Shown here: in pieces, positions 44,737 to 53,241 of the stretch | Layout: each line of letters begins with the position of its first letter | Numbering within the stretch: the stretch's first letter is position 1 | Assembly (NCBI GenBank): GCA_001507425.1 | Contig: LMAJ01000006.1 | Span: 62,001 to 126,000 of the forward strand | DNA: 64,000 bases | Direction of reading: 5' to 3' | Source: Flavobacteriaceae bacterium CRH | GTDB lineage: Bacteria; Bacteroidota; Bacteroidia; Flavobacteriales; Flavobacteriaceae | Program-made: the position numbers and the translations under genes | The notes under the pieces: generated by a model | What the model saw: only the letters and a program-made list of their open reading frames with translations | Database searches by the model: none | Told to the model about the DNA's origin: nothing

Positions 44737-44774
44737 TTTTGTTAACCCATAGCAAAAATAAGGCTTTGCTATTA

Positions 44775-44782
44775 TATTTTTG
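44775..44782 (+). promoter_or_regulatory. -7 element TATTTTTG of dehydrogenase gene
   Basis: Exact TAnnTTTG match. Because transcription would begin at about 44788, the in-frame ATG at 44780 cannot be the start, which supports 44801. Confidence 0.5.
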
Positions 44783-44800
44783 TATAATAAATACATAAAT

Positions 44801-45802
44801 ATGAAAGCAATTGTATTACAAAACAGCAACGAATTTGGATTAGAAGATGTAGCAATTCCGCAACCAAAAGAGAACCAGATTCAGGTAAAAATTGTAGCTT
44901 CAGGTTTTAACCCGATTGATTACCAAATGACTGATAAAGGTGCTCCTGAAAAAAAAATGCTGCATTCTCTTATTCTTGGCCGAGAATTTTCAGGAATTGT
45001 AACTGCTTTGGGCGAAAAGGCAACGCAGTTTAAAATTGGCGATCATATTTTTTGCGGATCGGGAAGTATGGGATCGAACGGAACGTATGCCGAATATATT
45101 TGTATTCCTGAAGAAATCGCAATGCACAAACCAGCTACTATTTCTTTTGAAGAAGCGGCAGGATTGCCATCGGCCGGACTTACGGCATTACAAGCTATAA
45201 ATAGAATGCAGGCAAAAGTAACAGATTCAATTTTTATTACCGGCGCTGCAGGAGGAGTGGGGAATGTCCTTATGAAATTATTACTTTCAAAAGGATATCA
45301 AAATCTGATCGTTACAGCAGGAAACGAGAAAAGTATTGCCTCATTAATTGCCCTCGGAATAAAACCGGAACAAATCATTAACTATAAAAAACAAGATGTT
45401 TACGAAGCTGCCTTAGTTTTAAATGACACTAAAAATTTTGATTTTATTGTTGATTTGGTTGGCAATGAAATCGCTTTTGTTGCAGCTAAACTTTTGAAAA
45501 CTAACGGTATTTATGTTGATGTCACTAATTTTTCTACTCCGGATTCCCGTCAGGCTTTATTCAGTAAAGGCGCAACAATTCTTAATATCTCAAATTACTG
45601 CTACGGATTAGATAAAAACCACGCCTATTACAAACAAGGTTTAAAAGAGTTGGCAACTTTACTACAACAAAAATTGATTACGCCTCCGGCAATAGAAATT
45701 ATGGGCAAACTTGAAACTGCAACCGTTCTAAAAGCACATAAACTACTTCGGGAAAATAAAACAGAGGGAAAGAAATTAATAATGCAAATAACTGAAATAT
45801 GA
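44801..45802 (+). CDS. Zinc-type alcohol dehydrogenase-like / quinone oxidoreductase
   Basis: The 333-residue medium-chain dehydrogenase/reductase shows an N-terminal GroES-like fold (VASGFNPIDYQM, GREFSGIVTALGEKATQFKIGDHIFCG) and the Rossmann motif GAAGGVGNVL. It lacks the usual zinc-ligand Cys cluster, so it should be a zinc-free NADPH:quinone oxidoreductase type. The start at 44801 is chosen because the upstream ATG (44780) overlaps the -7 promoter element. It overlaps the cupin gene by 4 bases (ATGA), so translation is coupled. Its likely regulator is the divergent HxlR protein. Confidence 0.9.
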   Translation: MKAIVLQNSNEFGLEDVAIPQPKENQIQVKIVASGFNPIDYQMTDKGAPEKKMLHSLILGREFSGIVTALGEKATQFKIGDHIFCGSGSMGSNGTYAEYICIPEEIAMHKPATISFEEAAGLPSAGLTALQAINRMQAKVTDSIFITGAAGGVGNVLMKLLLSKGYQNLIVTAGNEKSIASLIALGIKPEQIINYKKQDVYEAALVLNDTKNFDFIVDLVGNEIAFVAAKLLKTNGIYVDVTNFSTPDSRQALFSKGATILNISNYCYGLDKNHAYYKQGLKELATLLQQKLITPPAIEIMGKLETATVLKAHKLLRENKTEGKKLIMQITEI

Positions 45803-46284
45803 AGACAATTCCGAGAAGGATCGTAACAGGTTTACGTGGCGGAAAATCAATAATTGAAGAAGATAAAATAGTATCCAATGTATCAGAACATTTTCCGGGT
45901 TTAATTATTTCTGATATTTGGTCAACAGATAGCATGCCTGTTAAATTAGAGGAGGAAAAAATCATCGAAAATACTGCTTTTCCAAATACACCATTAAACG
46001 GAAGTTACTTTCGGTATGTTCAAATTCCGCCAGATCATCAATTAGGCATTAAAGAAGTGGCAGGTCAGCCTCATCCATTAATGCATCAAACCAATACATT
46101 AGATTATATTATCATTCTTTCCGGAGAAATTTATTTGATTGTCGATGAAGGCGAAACTTTACTGCAGGCCGGAGATATTGTCATTCAGAAAGGAACAAAT
46201 CATGCCTGGAGTAACCGTTCTGATGTGCCGTGTATTCAATTGGCGGTTTTATTAGATGCGTCAAAAAATTCTGCTATTGAATAG
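45799..46284 (+). CDS. Cupin-domain protein
   Basis: The 161-residue protein has a cupin barrel in the second half. Motif 1 is TLDYIIILSGEIYLIVDEGETLLQAGDIVIQKGTNHAWSNRSD, with the second-motif His H138 region (NHAWSN). The first motif lacks the usual two His and could be non-metal. Similar proteins have been annotated with small-molecule dioxygenase or transcription roles, but none can be chosen here. It is coupled to the dehydrogenase by a 4-base overlap, so it is probably part of the same HxlR-controlled response. Confidence 0.88.
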   Translation: MKTIPRRIVTGLRGGKSIIEEDKIVSNVSEHFPGLIISDIWSTDSMPVKLEEEKIIENTAFPNTPLNGSYFRYVQIPPDHQLGIKEVAGQPHPLMHQTNTLDYIIILSGEIYLIVDEGETLLQAGDIVIQKGTNHAWSNRSDVPCIQLAVLLDASKNSAIE

Positions 46285-46312
46285 TTTTAATTTGACCTGT
46301 TGCGTTGAACTT

Positions 46313-46443
46313 TTAACACATAGAAACATAGTTTAGTTTGTATTAAAAAGGCGTTTCATTTGCATTAATTCACATAGTCATGTGTAGAAACTAATTTCTT
46401 TATTATTCTTTTTCTAAAAATAAAATCTATGTTTCTATGTGTT
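46313..46443. repeat. CACATAG-family inverted repeat, copy 3
   Basis: TTAACACATAGAAACATAG at the left, a partial centre CACATAGTCATGTG, and CTATGTTTCTATGTGTT at the right. It fills the gap after the cupin gene. Confidence 0.88.
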
Positions 46444-46541
46444 GAAAAATCACACTAATCGAGTTATAATTTAATATAATTTTAAATGTAAAACGGGAGG
46501 GATTTTTTAAATTTACAACTGATAATTAAAAAACACTTAAT

Positions 46542-47174
46542 ATGAGTTTAATAGAAGACTTGACATGGCGTTATGCCACAAAAAAAATGAACGGTAATAC
46601 AGTACCACAAGAAAAATTAGACTATATATTAGAAGCAACAAGGCTTTCGCCATCATCTTCAGGATTGCAGCCTTACGAAATATTTGTAATTACGAATCCT
46701 GAGTTATTAGAAAAAATAAAAGCTTTTGGATGGAATCAGAGCCAAATTACAGATTGCTCGCATTTATTGGTTTTTGCTGCCTGGGATGGTTATTCTCTTG
46801 AAAGAATCGAAAAAGTTTTTAACAGAACTGTTGCTGAAAGAGGTTTGCCTGCTGATACAATGGATGATTATAAAAAAACACTTTGGGGAAAATATGAGCC
46901 ACTTTCAAAAGAATGGCAAGCAAATCATGCAGCACGTCAGGCTTATATTGCATTAGGAATTGCAATGGCTGCCGCAGCAGAACAAAAAGTTGATGCAACA
47001 CCAATGGAAGGTTTTGTTCCTGAGGAAGTTGATAAACTTTTAGATTTGGAGAAAAAAGGATTAAAAAGTGCCGTGCTTTTGCCGCTTGGTTACAGAGACG
47101 AGACAAATGACTGGTTGGTGAATATGAAAAAAGTAAGAACACCAAAAGATACTTTTATTACTGAAATTAAGTAA
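46542..47174 (+). CDS. NfsB-like nitroreductase family oxidoreductase
   Basis: The 210-residue flavoprotein fits the NAD(P)H nitroreductase family that binds FMN as a dimer. Typical blocks are RYATKKMNG, LEATRLSPSSSGLQPYEIFV, CSHLLVFAAWDGY, ARQAYIALGIAMAAAAEQKVDATPMEGF and LPLGYRDETNDWL. It reduces quinones, nitro-compounds or related electrophiles. The natural substrate is unknown. It follows a CACATAG repeat and ends in a strong terminator; the oxidant-type regulator HxlR is nearby but not adjacent. Confidence 0.92.
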   Translation: MSLIEDLTWRYATKKMNGNTVPQEKLDYILEATRLSPSSSGLQPYEIFVITNPELLEKIKAFGWNQSQITDCSHLLVFAAWDGYSLERIEKVFNRTVAERGLPADTMDDYKKTLWGKYEPLSKEWQANHAARQAYIALGIAMAAAAEQKVDATPMEGFVPEEVDKLLDLEKKGLKSAVLLPLGYRDETNDWLVNMKKVRTPKDTFITEIK

Positions 47175-47192
47175 TTTAAAAAAAGCATTTGA

Positions 47193-47234
47193 AAACTAAG
47201 GCTCAGTCTAAAAAGATTAGGCCTTAGTTTTTTT
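47193..47234. terminator. Hairpin terminator after nitroreductase gene
   Basis: AAACTAAGGC and GCCTTAGTTT form a perfect 10-bp stem with an 18-base loop, followed by a T-run. The convergent DUF4260 gene begins just after. Confidence 0.85.
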
Positions 47235-47236
47235 TA

Positions 47237-47590
47237 TTACCAAAATTTCTCTGAACCTAAACTTGTATGCCAGAAACTATCCGGAAATTTTAACCCGGCT
47301 CCAATTGCTCTGTCCATACAGGCGTGGGCCAATAATATAACGCCAACAAGCATTAGCGTTCGGTTTTCTTTGGCAAGGCCAATAAGCCCAATGATTACAG
47401 CAGTTCCTTTAAAATGAACAATGTTATACGAAACTGCCCCAACGGCTGGATTTATAAGATAACCAATCATACCAAAATCGGGCAGTAAAAGCAGGATTGG
47501 AAACCACCACCATTTTAGGTTAAAACGTGAGAATAAATAGATACAGCCCAGAAACATAATTAGTTCCTCAATTTGAATTAGAATTTCCAT
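47237..47590 (-). CDS. DUF4260 membrane protein
   Basis: The 117-residue protein has about four hydrophobic helices (LIMFLGCIYLFS, WWFPILLLLPDFGMIGYL, VIIGLIGLA, LMLVGVILLAHACMDRAIGAGL). The LLPDFGMIGYLINPAVGAVSYN and HACMDRAIGAGLKFPDSFWHTSLG words match the DUF4260 family. It is an integral inner-membrane protein of unknown role. Upstream is the shortest CACATAG-family repeat. Confidence 0.88.
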   Translation of the reverse strand: MEILIQIEELIMFLGCIYLFSRFNLKWWWFPILLLLPDFGMIGYLINPAVGAVSYNIVHFKGTAVIIGLIGLAKENRTLMLVGVILLAHACMDRAIGAGLKFPDSFWHTSLGSEKFW

Positions 47591-47621
47591 ACAATTTGTT
47601 TTTACTTAATCTGTGGCGGCG

Positions 47622-47698
47622 ATTATTTTAAACACATAGAAACATAGAACTATTGCATTTAAAATATACAATCTATGTTTCTATGTGTTTAAAATAAT
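47622..47698. repeat. CACATAG-family inverted repeat, copy 4 (perfect 27-bp arms)
   Basis: Left arm 47622-47648 and right arm 47672-47698 are exact reverse complements over 27 bases, built on AACACATAGAAACATAGA, with a 23-base loop. It lacks the central palindrome of the other copies. It lies between the DUF4260 start and the end of the AraC gene. Confidence 0.92.
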
Positions 47699-47776
47699 TA
47701 TACCCCAACAGGTTTAATTAATTATTTGAAACAAATGTAATATGGAGTTATGGACAAAAATTGTATCAAAACGAAA

Positions 47777-48598
47777 TCACGTTACAGGATTGCAAATGTC
47801 CTGCTGAAATTTGAGGTATTTGGTTGGCGTAAGGTTTATGTAGTGCTTAAAATCATGTATAAGCTGGCTTTGGTCGTAATAACCACATTCGGTAACAATA
47901 TCAAGCCAATCTATTTTTGATTTTGTTGAGGCCAGTTTTTGGATCAGATCGATGGTTTTTAAAAATCTTTCGTACCGGCTGACTTCTTTGGCAGAATAAC
48001 CAAAATGTTTTTTATGATTGAGCTGCATGCTGCGTTCTGTCTGGCTGTTTTGGCTCGCAACAGATTTTATCGGATTTAAAGTTTCTTCCTTAAAATTGGC
48101 CAATTGTCCCGCAATTTTATTGCGATGCTGCAAATAAGGCTCGCAAAATTTCAGAATATGATTAACCCTCAAAAGATTATCTTTCATTTGGTTGAGTTCA
48201 TGCCACAAAATATTGAAACAATCTTCGTGTAATAATTCATCAGGATTCATAGGGACATGATCGGCCATACAAACATCACCAAAAAAACGGTAAAAAGCAT
48301 CGTCTTTAAAATTAACCGATAATACTTCGGCATTTGGTGGCAGAGAATAATCAAATCCTTGTTTGATCGGGCCCAACATTAAATATTTATCGACTTCTAT
48401 ATATGTTTCCTGTTTAGAACGAAACGAGGGTTTTGCACCAAAACTAAAAAGTAAAACAGTTTGGTAAGATGGCAATAAGGTTTTGGTAATAATTGTATCA
48501 GACTTATTTTCTGCAAAGTAAAAATGCGAAAACACTTCCTCAAAAGCTTCAGGAACTGGTATTCTAAATTGATTATATCCAGGATTATTTTCTGCCAT
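47777..48598 (-). CDS. AraC-family transcriptional regulator (DUF6597-like N-terminus)
   Basis: The C-terminal helix-turn-helix is seen in IDWLDIVTECGYYDQSQLIHDFKHYINLTPTKYL, the AraC pattern. The N-terminal two-thirds looks like a beta-barrel sensor (TVLLFSFGAKPSF, EVLSVNFKDDAFYRFFG) of the DUF6597 group. I use the ATG at 48598 (MAENNPGYNQF, 273 residues), because the upstream 22 residues are hydrophobic and unlike a cytosolic regulator. The upstream start at 48664 is possible. The target is unknown. Confidence 0.85.
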   Translation of the reverse strand: MAENNPGYNQFRIPVPEAFEEVFSHFYFAENKSDTIITKTLLPSYQTVLLFSFGAKPSFRSKQETYIEVDKYLMLGPIKQGFDYSLPPNAEVLSVNFKDDAFYRFFGDVCMADHVPMNPDELLHEDCFNILWHELNQMKDNLLRVNHILKFCEPYLQHRNKIAGQLANFKEETLNPIKSVASQNSQTERSMQLNHKKHFGYSAKEVSRYERFLKTIDLIQKLASTKSKIDWLDIVTECGYYDQSQLIHDFKHYINLTPTKYLKFQQDICNPVT

Positions 48599-48914
48599 TT
48601 TTATAAATTCATTTGCAATAGCTAAGATAGAATATATCTTATAATGGAGAATTGCAACACTCATAATTTTTTATTTTGCCTGTTTTTTAAGGCAAGATTA
48701 TTTAAAATCAGAATGGCTAAAAGCAAGATGTAGTTTAAATACTACTTTTTATTTCTGAAATCAAAACAGTATTGATAAAATTAAAATTTTAGTTATCAAT
48801 GAGAGATGGAACTAACTTCATTTATTTTTTAAATAGCGTATTAATCGCAGTAATAAATCGTAAGTAATTACTTTAATTCTTAGTAACTGTTTTATTAAGT
48901 GTATATTTGAATAA

Positions 48915-49379
48915 ATGCCAAAAATAATGAGCAATATTGAGGACCTAAGGATTTTACTAACAGACGATGACGAAGATGACAGGGATTTTTTTGCCGAAGC
49001 AATTTCAGATCTCCATTTAAAATATCCTGTTGAATTTTGTACTAATGGAATAGAACTTATAAAACGTCTTAACGACGAAAATTATGAAATTCCGGATATT
49101 ATTTTTTTAGATCTTAATATGCCTATACTTTCAGGTTTCGAAACTTTAGAGCAAATTCGCAGCGATTCAAAATTTAAGGATATTCCCGTAATTGCTATTT
49201 ATTCTACCTCGGCAACAAATGATGGTATAAAAAGTACTTTCCTGTTGGGTGCTAGCGCCTATATTGTAAAACCTTTGTCTTTTAAAGATTTAAAACTATT
49301 ATTAAAAAAAGTTATTGAAACAGATTGGGATGAAAAATTAAAAAAGTTAGAACTTCACTCCTTTATAATTTCCATTTAA
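48915..49379 (+). CDS. CheY-like response regulator (single receiver domain)
   Basis: The 154-residue receiver domain has the acidic pocket DDDED (17-21), the phosphoacceptor D66 in IIFLDLNMP, the conserved Ser/Thr in AIYSTSA and the Lys in YIVKPLSF. No output domain follows, so it passes the phosphate on or works by protein contact. The start may be the second Met (48927). The hybrid CheB-CheR-kinase gene begins 67 bases later on the same strand and is its likely kinase. Confidence 0.93.
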   Translation: MPKIMSNIEDLRILLTDDDEDDRDFFAEAISDLHLKYPVEFCTNGIELIKRLNDENYEIPDIIFLDLNMPILSGFETLEQIRSDSKFKDIPVIAIYSTSATNDGIKSTFLLGASAYIVKPLSFKDLKLLLKKVIETDWDEKLKKLELHSFIISI

Positions 49380-49446
49380 TTTCAAAAATTGCACAATTGC
49401 ATAGATGTAATTCTTAATAATATACAACCAATTAAAAATTAAAATC

Positions 49447-52400
49447 ATGCATAAGCAAAAATATAGTAAGCCAAAGGCTACACGCCAGGATTTTCCTATT
49501 GTAGGAATTGGGGCTTCTGCAGGCGGACTTGAAGCTTTTAAGCAATTTATACACGCAATTCCACATGATTCAGAAATGGCATTTGTCATTGTTCAGCATT
49601 TGCATCCTATGCATGACAGCATGCTTACAGAAATACTTTCAGGAGTTGCAAAAATTCCAATAAATGAAATCACAGACGATATTCATTTGGCTCCCAATAA
49701 TATATATGTCATTCCCGAAAATAAAATGCTTACTTCTTTTGATGGCGTTTTAAAATTAAATCCCCGTTTAAAAGACACAAAAAATCAGGCAATAGATGTT
49801 TTTTTTAATTCCCTGGCCGAAGTTCATCTTGACTTGGCTTACGGCGTGTTGCTTTCCGGAAACGGATCTGACGGAACTATTGGCCTTAAATCCATTAAAA
49901 AACACGGAGGCATTACTTTTGCACAGAATATTGAGGCTTTAAACAACGAAATGCCGCAAAATGCCATTAATGCCGGAGTAGTTGATTATGTTTTATCGCC
50001 AGGCGAAATTGTTGCAAAACTGATTGAAATTGCCAAAACCAGAGAAATTATTAGTGAAGAAAATGATTTAAATGAAGAAGTTGTATTTCATGAAATTATA
50101 AAAATCCTGCGCCAGCACAGCGGAGTAGATTTTACATACTACAAACAAACAACCATACGCCGGCGGATAGCCAGAAGAATGGCACTAAATAAAATTGCCA
50201 CCCTTAAAGATTATCTAAAAGTACTTCATAGCGATAAAGGGGCATCTGGAGATTTGTTTAACGATTTGCTTATACCTGTAACGGAATTTTTTAGGGATAC
50301 TAAAATATTTCAGATCATGCGCGAAAAAGTTTTTCCGATATTGGCCAACCGGGTTACAGAAGAAAATACGTTACGGGTCTGGATTGCAGGTTGTTCTACA
50401 GGCGAAGAAGCCTACACGCTGGCTATTGCCATTCATGAATTTTTAGGAGAAAATCTCGAAGGAAAAGAAATTCAGATTTTTGCTTCGGATATTTCTGAAG
50501 CCGCCATTGTTAAAGCCAGATTAGGATTTTACAGAAAATCGCAAATGCGAAACGTTTCTGAAACCATTCTGACCAAATATTTTACAGCAAGTACAAACGG
50601 TTATAAAATTAAAAGACAAATTAGGGATTTATGCATTTTTGCAGTTCATAATTTTCTAACAGATCCTCCTTTTGCAAAAATGGATTTGATTACCTGCAGA
50701 AACGTTTTTATTTATATGGATTCGTTGTTGCAGAAAAAAGCGCTGGCTACATTTCATTATGCTTTAAAAGAAAACGGATTTTTACTTTTAGGAAAATCAG
50801 AAACCGCCGTTCCTGCCGCTGAACTTTTTCAGACATTCGAAAAAGAAGGAAAAATTTACACACGCAAACAAGTTTCGGGCAGGTTTATACATTCCGCTTT
50901 AGGAACCAATGATATACTGAAAAGAACAAAAACAGATGTTCAGCGAAAAGAAGTCATAAAAGAAGATTTTAGAAAAAGTGCCGATGCATTGTTGCTTTCA
51001 AACTATACGCCAGCCAGCGTTATAGTCAACGAACAAATGGATATCGTGCACATTAACAGATCTATTGCTGAATTTATTGAGCTTTCGACCGGAAAACCAA
51101 CTTTTAATCTTCTGAAAATGACCCGCGAAGGCCTTGCTTTTGAATTGCGAAATGCATGGCATAAATCTAAAGAAACAAATTCGCTTACCATAAAAGAAGG
51201 AATTCAGGTTAAAAATAAAGGAAGTATAAGTGAAATTACGATCGAAATTCGACCCTTAGAAGATACTTCAGAACCTTATTTCCTGATTTTATTTTACAAA
51301 AGTATCGTTAAAAAAGAAGATGTAATTTCAAGCGAATTTACTCCCGAAGAAATGCGCAACAATGTTTATTTAAGAAGGATTGCACAGCTAGAAAAAGAAT
51401 TGGTTAAAATACACGACGATGTAAACGCCATTAGCGAAGAACAGGAAGCATCGAATGAAGAATTGCAAAGCGCAAACGAAGAGCTGTTAAGCGGGAGTGA
51501 GGAACTGCAAAGCCTTAATGAAGAATTAGAAACATCTAAAGAAGAACTGCAATCCAGTAATGAAGAACTTTTGCAAATTAATCAGGAGCTTTTAAACAAA
51601 CAGCAGCAAATTAATATTTCAAAAAATTATACCGAGGCCATTGTAGAAACACTTCGCGAACCTATAGTCGTGTTAGATACCAATTTGAGAATTAAAAACA
51701 TCAACAGGGCATTTACTAAAAAATACAGGATTACAAAAGAAGAAGCGGCAGGCAAGTTGATTTATGAAATCCAGAATCATCTTTTTGATAACCATCCGAT
51801 GCGTGCCATGCTTGAAAAAATATTGCCGGAAAAAACACAAATTGATAATTACAAGATAACTGTAAACCTTTTGCCTTCCGGAGAAAGTTTAATGCTTCTT
51901 AATGCCAGGCAGGTTACCAACGAAAGCAGTAATGAACAACTGATTTTACTGGCAATAGAAGATATTACAGAACGCAATAATATAGAAAAAAGATTGCAAA
52001 TATTGTCTGATGGTTTTGAAGTTAAAGTTCAGGAACGAACCATTGATTTACAGACCGCAAATTCCGACTTAGAAATTACGGTTAAAAACCTGAACAATGC
52101 CAATATTCAGCTGCAGGAATATGCGTATGTGGCGAGTCATGATTTGCAGGAACCATTGCGTAAGATTTTAATGTTTATCAGCAGGCTTTTAGGAATGAAT
52201 GAAAACATATCTGAAGAGGCACTTGTTTTACTTGAAAAAATCAGCGAATCCTCTATCAGGATGAATACATTAATTAAAGATTTACTGGCGTATTCATATC
52301 TTAATAAAACAGAAAGACAATTTATTGATACCGATCTTAATGTTATAATCAAAAACGTCCTTGTAGATTTTGAACTATTGATCCAGGAGCGAAATGTAGA

Positions 52401-52812
52401 AATAAAATTAAAACCGTTATGCCTCGTTAAAGCAATTCCGCTGCAAATGAATCAGCTTTTTTACAACCTTATAAGCAATGCCCTTAAGTTTTATAAAAAT
52501 GATGGTTCACATTCAATAATAGAAATTTATATGGCAAAGCCCACACTGGCAAAAATTAAAAAACATCCCACTCTTGATACTTCTGTAAAATATTGTGAAA
52601 TAGTGATAAAAGACAACGGTATTGGTTTTGACAATCATTACGCAAATAAAATTTTCACGATTTTTCAACGCCTGCATAACAATAAAATTTATTCAGGAAC
52701 AGGTATTGGTTTGTCTATTGGAAAAAAAATTGTAGAAAATCATAATGGAGTTATTTTTTCTAATGCAGAAGAAAATGTGGGAGCAGCATTTCATATTATA
52801 ATACCCATTTAA
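49447..52812 (+). CDS. CheB-CheR-PAS-histidine kinase fusion protein
   Basis: A 1121-residue multidomain protein. Residues about 15-195 are a CheB methylesterase domain with S24 in GASAGG, His in VQHLHP and Asp in SGNGSDGTIG. Residues about 210-480 form a CheR methyltransferase with AGCSTGEEAYTL. A coiled coil of EE/NEEL repeats (about 650-715) and PAS-like domains (about 505-620 and 735-845) follow. The HisKA domain has the phospho-His H898 in VASHDLQEPLRK. The HATPase is at the end (NQLFYNLISNALKF, IKDNGIGFD, GTGIGLSIGKKIVENH). It lacks any membrane segment. No cheA, cheW or full chemoreceptor lies in this window. Confidence 0.94.
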   Translation: MHKQKYSKPKATRQDFPIVGIGASAGGLEAFKQFIHAIPHDSEMAFVIVQHLHPMHDSMLTEILSGVAKIPINEITDDIHLAPNNIYVIPENKMLTSFDGVLKLNPRLKDTKNQAIDVFFNSLAEVHLDLAYGVLLSGNGSDGTIGLKSIKKHGGITFAQNIEALNNEMPQNAINAGVVDYVLSPGEIVAKLIEIAKTREIISEENDLNEEVVFHEIIKILRQHSGVDFTYYKQTTIRRRIARRMALNKIATLKDYLKVLHSDKGASGDLFNDLLIPVTEFFRDTKIFQIMREKVFPILANRVTEENTLRVWIAGCSTGEEAYTLAIAIHEFLGENLEGKEIQIFASDISEAAIVKARLGFYRKSQMRNVSETILTKYFTASTNGYKIKRQIRDLCIFAVHNFLTDPPFAKMDLITCRNVFIYMDSLLQKKALATFHYALKENGFLLLGKSETAVPAAELFQTFEKEGKIYTRKQVSGRFIHSALGTNDILKRTKTDVQRKEVIKEDFRKSADALLLSNYTPASVIVNEQMDIVHINRSIAEFIELSTGKPTFNLLKMTREGLAFELRNAWHKSKETNSLTIKEGIQVKNKGSISEITIEIRPLEDTSEPYFLILFYKSIVKKEDVISSEFTPEEMRNNVYLRRIAQLEKELVKIHDDVNAISEEQEASNEELQSANEELLSGSEELQSLNEELETSKEELQSSNEELLQINQELLNKQQQINISKNYTEAIVETLREPIVVLDTNLRIKNINRAFTKKYRITKEEAAGKLIYEIQNHLFDNHPMRAMLEKILPEKTQIDNYKITVNLLPSGESLMLLNARQVTNESSNEQLILLAIEDITERNNIEKRLQILSDGFEVKVQERTIDLQTANSDLEITVKNLNNANIQLQEYAYVASHDLQEPLRKILMFISRLLGMNENISEEALVLLEKISESSIRMNTLIKDLLAYSYLNKTERQFIDTDLNVIIKNVLVDFELLIQERNVEIKLKPLCLVKAIPLQMNQLFYNLISNALKFYKNDGSHSIIEIYMAKPTLAKIKKHPTLDTSVKYCEIVIKDNGIGFDNHYANKIFTIFQRLHNNKIYSGTGIGLSIGKKIVENHNGVIFSNAEENVGAAFHIIIPI

Positions 52813-52924
52813 CTGAATTTATTAAAAGCTGATTTATATTATAATCAATTATTGGTTTTAAAATTGGTTTTTGACAAATATTATGATTCAAAAAATAATA
52901 ATTCTTTATTTATAAAGATAATTA

Positions 52925-52932
52925 TATCTTTA
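52925..52932 (+). promoter_or_regulatory. Near-consensus -7 element TATCTTTA of B12 operon
   Basis: One mismatch from TAnnTTTG (final G to A), placed just upstream of the riboswitch. I saw no paired -33 site. Confidence 0.35.
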
Positions 52933-52937
52933 CCTCA

Positions 52938-53120
52938 GATTTTGGTCTGTTTTTTCTTAAGAAAAAACAGTTAAAAGGGAATCAGGTGTAAATCCTGAAC
53001 AGACCCGCTACTGTAAGTTCTATACAAGTCTTTAAACATTACTAATGCCATTGTCACGCTGAGCGGGATGAGAAGGTTGTTTTAAAGATGGAACAAGTCA
53101 GGAGACCTGCCACAATCACA
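52938..53120 (+). ncRNA. Cobalamin (AdoCbl-type) riboswitch
   Basis: The leader carries the core words of the cobalamin element: AAAAGGGAATCAGGTGTAAA, TCCTGAACAGACCCGCTACTG, GCCATTGTCAC with the nearby GAGAAGG, and the B12 box AAGTCAGGAGACCTGCC. Bound cobalamin lowers expression of the genes downstream. It lies 120 to 300 bases before the BtuB-type gene. The region after it (53121-53241) contains an imperfect hairpin (CAAGAAA ... TTTCTTG) that may be the expression platform. Exact ends are approximate. Confidence 0.95.
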
Positions 53121-53241
53121 TAGTTTAAGACTTTCGTGGAATAGAGTCAAAAAACAAGAAATGCACCTGTTATGATATAGCGGGGCCATGTCTTATTGTT
53201 TCTTGATTTACATCCTGAGAGTTTATTTAATTAAATCAGTG

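Noticed and set aside
46508..46515. TAAATTTA as a promoter for the nitroreductase
   Set aside because: One mismatch in the final G, no paired -33, and such AT words are frequent by chance in this DNA.
43801..48700. Genomic island or mobile region
   Set aside because: Repeats are dense here, but no integrase, transposase, tRNA or target duplication is visible, and base use resembles that of the neighbours.
53188..53241. Longer N-terminus for the BtuB protein
   Set aside because: The extra 18 residues precede an already complete signal peptide and lie in the probable riboswitch expression platform.
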